Shown here one piece after another: positions 60,342 to 64,000 of a stretch of 64,000 nucleotides of DNA. Below the pieces are notes generated by a model. The model was not told the DNA's origin, searched no databases, and saw only the letters and a list, made by a program, of their open reading frames with translations. The stretch comes from Pipra filicauda (lineage: Eukaryota > Chordata > Aves > Passeriformes > Pipridae). A program made the translations under genes and the position numbers. Position 1 is the stretch's first letter. The number at the start of each line of letters is the position of its first letter. The stretch covers positions 274,001 through 338,000 of the forward strand of contig NW_024104413.1 in NCBI RefSeq assembly GCF_003945595.2. The letters are read 5' to 3'.

Positions 60342-62248
60342 TCAGAAAGACATAACCTCTTTAAAAAATCACACCTGAAAAAAATCACTTGTCCATCACT
60401 CAAATACATCATAAACCAGTTACTTTAAACACCACTGTATTATCGGGAGTAAGCGAAGGAGGTAGCAAGGAATGCTGCGTATTTAGTGGCACAGAAGTGA
60501 GTTAACCAGAAACAGAGACGGCATCACTGTATTCACCAAAAACCTTTGAAAGGCTACCACTTGAATGAGTGGTAGGTAGTGTGTAAAGCAGCATCACCAA
60601 TGGCATGGGACACTGCTGCTTCTCTCCTTAACACAGAGAAGTTACATGTGAGACAAAGACCTAGGGAATGGAGGCCTGTCTACAATACAGTGGATAACTA
60701 GCCCAACATGTCTGGAAAAACCCCTTTAGAACAAAAATCCACTTATTCACTTTCACTGAACACAATTTATGGAAGAACACTGGAAAAGGTTGCCACATGC
60801 AAGCCTTTCAGTGACTGTTAATTCATGCTGAAGAACTTTATCGAGGCAAGGTGTAGCTGATTTAGGCTAAAGGCTGCATGACTGCATTAAAGTAGTGTAA
60901 ACCTCTCTTGAAAGCTTTACTGCTTCTGTAATAACTGAAAGCCAAAAAAGGGGAGCAGACAGAAGGACCACAATAGAACAGATACAGTGGAAGGTTAAAA
61001 CTAGGCTTATTTTGTTCTTTCTATGCTAAAGTTAGAAGGAGTTTGCAATATTAATCCTGATGTCAGAGTGTAATTAAAGTATCCATCTATTATGCCACTA
61101 CAAGTCAAGAAGAAAAGATGAATGAACAAACCATCAGTAAAAAGTATGAATTCAGTGGGGCTGTGCAGCTCAGTGCCATGGTGGGTTAGTAAAATAAGCC
61201 ACGTTACTAGTCTTCAAAGTATTATGCTGGGAATTATCAAATTATAGAGGAACCTATATATTAAAAGTACCTTCATGGCATTAAGTACATGTCTTTCTCC
61301 CCTAAAACAGCATCATTCAGGGCTTTTCAGAAACCTTTTCTAAGCAGATATACATTAAAAAAATGGACAGTTACACACAATTCCTAACAGATGACAGTAA
61401 AGGAGTAGATTACACCAATCACTGAATGAACACAAAATGGTCCACTTTAAAGTGCTAACTCTTCATCTGGAATCACATTTGACAAGTTTATCTCCAAAAT
61501 TCAACTGCACTTCTCCAAATACAAGACGCTGTTTCATTTGTCCTACTGTGAGTAAATAACTGATGAAAAGAACTTTTCTATTTGCTACAGATACTGCAAA
61601 CTTGAATGAAGCTAAGAATATTCCATAACAAAGGCTTATGCTATACCAACACTAGCAGTATCTCATACACGGTGTATTTCACTTGTAAAACCTACATTCC
61701 CATTTTAAAAAAATCCTTTAATTGGCACCACTCAGAAAAATAACTTTTGAGACTAGAGATCATGCACTGGTGAAAATTTCATCATCTTGTACATTGTAGC
61801 TCCATAAGTAATCAGATACATGCATTTTGCAGTAATACTGCAGTAATGCAGTTGTATTCTGTTCTTTTGCAAGACCCAGACACACACTACATCCCAGGTA
61901 CAAAGGCTATGAAAACTATATAAATTTAGAAGAGAAATTAATGCTGAAAGTCCTTGCTTAAAAAACTCATCCTTTAAACAAATAGCTTTTGTTGCTTTGT
62001 GAAATAATACTGTTGAGTCCTGAATTATTCAAGTCAGCAAACTGAGTGATTTGTAACTTTTCAGATTTGGCTAAAAGGCTCACTAAATGTATTAATGAGA
62101 AATTAGCACACTCAGCCAACATTAAAGAACACAAACTGAGTGATTGTGTGGATTGAGTGGACTTTAGTGCTACAGGAGAACATGTGCTACACTATTTAAA
62201 ACATGAGCTGTCTCCTTATATTTGAGGAATTTAAAAGTAACTAATATC

Positions 62249-62338
62249 AGAGAATCACAGAACATTCTGAGTTGGAAGGGACTCACAAGGATCAAGTCCA
62301 ACTCTCAATACGATGCATAAATCCCCAAATCAACCAAA
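62249..62338 (-). mobile_element. CR1 LINE 3' end, very short
   Basis: 'cagagaatcacagaacattc', 'tgagttggaagggactcaca' and 'aggatcaagtccaactctc' are the terminal CR1 sequence in inverted orientation; only about 90 bases remain. Confidence 0.85.
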
Positions 62339-62401
62339 ATGCACAGAAGAAAAAGCTTTCACAAGGAAAGGTTCATGCTATTCTTTTACTGTCACTGTAA
62401 T

Positions 62402-62527
62402 AGGCCAGGCTGGATGGAGCTCTGAGCAACGTGATCCAGTGAAAGGTGTCCCTGCCCATGGCAGGGGGTTGTAACTAGGTGGCCTTTAAGGTCTCTTTCA
62501 ACCCAGGCCATTCTATGATTTTATGAT
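62402..62527 (+). mobile_element. CR1 LINE 3' end
   Basis: 'aggccaggctggatggagct', 'gtgtccctgcccatggcagg', 'gggttgtaactaggtggcct' and 'ttaaggtctctttcaaccca' lead to 'ccattctatgattttatgat', the classic CR1 tail in + orientation. It is antisense to FAM193A. Confidence 0.93.
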
Positions 62528-63121
62528 AAGCATCCCTTCTTAATGATTTGCATAAATTAATATTCCACAGTTATATCATCTCTACTTTGTGTATAGAATT
62601 CCAATTAATAGCTCCTGTAAACAAGGAAGAAAACAATGAACAAACCTTTCTGAAGTATCTGTTTGGAAATTTAAACAGTAAGGTTTTATTTGCTCAGCAG
62701 TTAAAATAATGTTAGGTTTTTCTTTTCTTTTTTCTTAAACACTAATCAGTTATTTGGCCTATGTGGAAAATAAAGGAAATATTCATGCAAACTTGACTTT
62801 GAAAAAAAAATAAAGGTAACAGAGAATATTCTGAAAGCCTCGATGAGAACCTGGGGGGGACACAGATAATTCTGGCACTCATTTCTGTATTTGTGCTATT
62901 CAGCTATGAGCTGTGCCCACAGATCACAGCTCTGGTGACTGTTACAGTACTCAACTGTAACAGGATTTGCTATGTTACATGACAGTGCAACACAGGCTTC
63001 TCTGCCAGGAGCTAGTTATTAAACTGTGGGTTGGTGTGCGGAGTTGTTTTTGTTTGTTTTACAACCATGACATATGGAAAGAAGCAACAACAGTTTTATG
63101 TGTAGAGATTACAGAACTTTA

Positions 63122-64000
<879 letters not shown>

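Overview
This window looks like vertebrate nuclear DNA, almost certainly from a bird. Genes are split by GT-AG introns, the commonest repeats are CR1 LINE fragments (including ones ending in the ATTCTATGA-type tail), and there is a solo LTR of the avian ERVL-like type. The LTR resembles a family common in songbirds and other neoavians, but species cannot be settled from this sequence.

Two genes are firmly recognised. TNIP2 (ABIN-2) lies complete on the + strand at about 9.6-17.07 kb, in six exons behind a strong CpG island. The last two coding exons and the 3' UTR of FAM193A lie on the - strand at about 58.9-63.2 kb; the rest of that gene runs off the right edge. The two genes converge, as I recall their human counterparts doing at 4p16.3. 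SH3BP2 would be expected divergently to the left of TNIP2, but I see no coding exon of it here.

Layout: 1-8.9 kb is gene-poor DNA with a solo LTR, a 20-bp tandem duplication, a tetranucleotide repeat and a CR1 remnant. 8.9-17.07 kb is the TNIP2 CpG island and gene. 17.07-58.9 kb is about 42 kb with no recognised gene. It holds several CR1 copies (one nested inside another), an isolated CpG-dense patch at 35.4 kb, a candidate small membrane-protein ORF at 45.8-46.2 kb on the - strand, an A/C-only simple repeat at 54.1 kb and a TA/CATA microsatellite at 58.2 kb. 58.9-64 kb is the 3' end of FAM193A, whose last intron carries two oppositely oriented CR1 ends.

TNIP2 is a cytoplasmic ubiquitin-binding adaptor that restrains NF-kB signalling and stabilises TPL2/p105. 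FAM193A is a poorly characterised protein reported to support p53 activity. Nothing here suggests that the two work together. No prokaryotic-type system, CRISPR array, tRNA or rRNA was seen. The most interesting unexplained items are the 144-codon ORF at 46 kb and the CpG patch at 35.4 kb.
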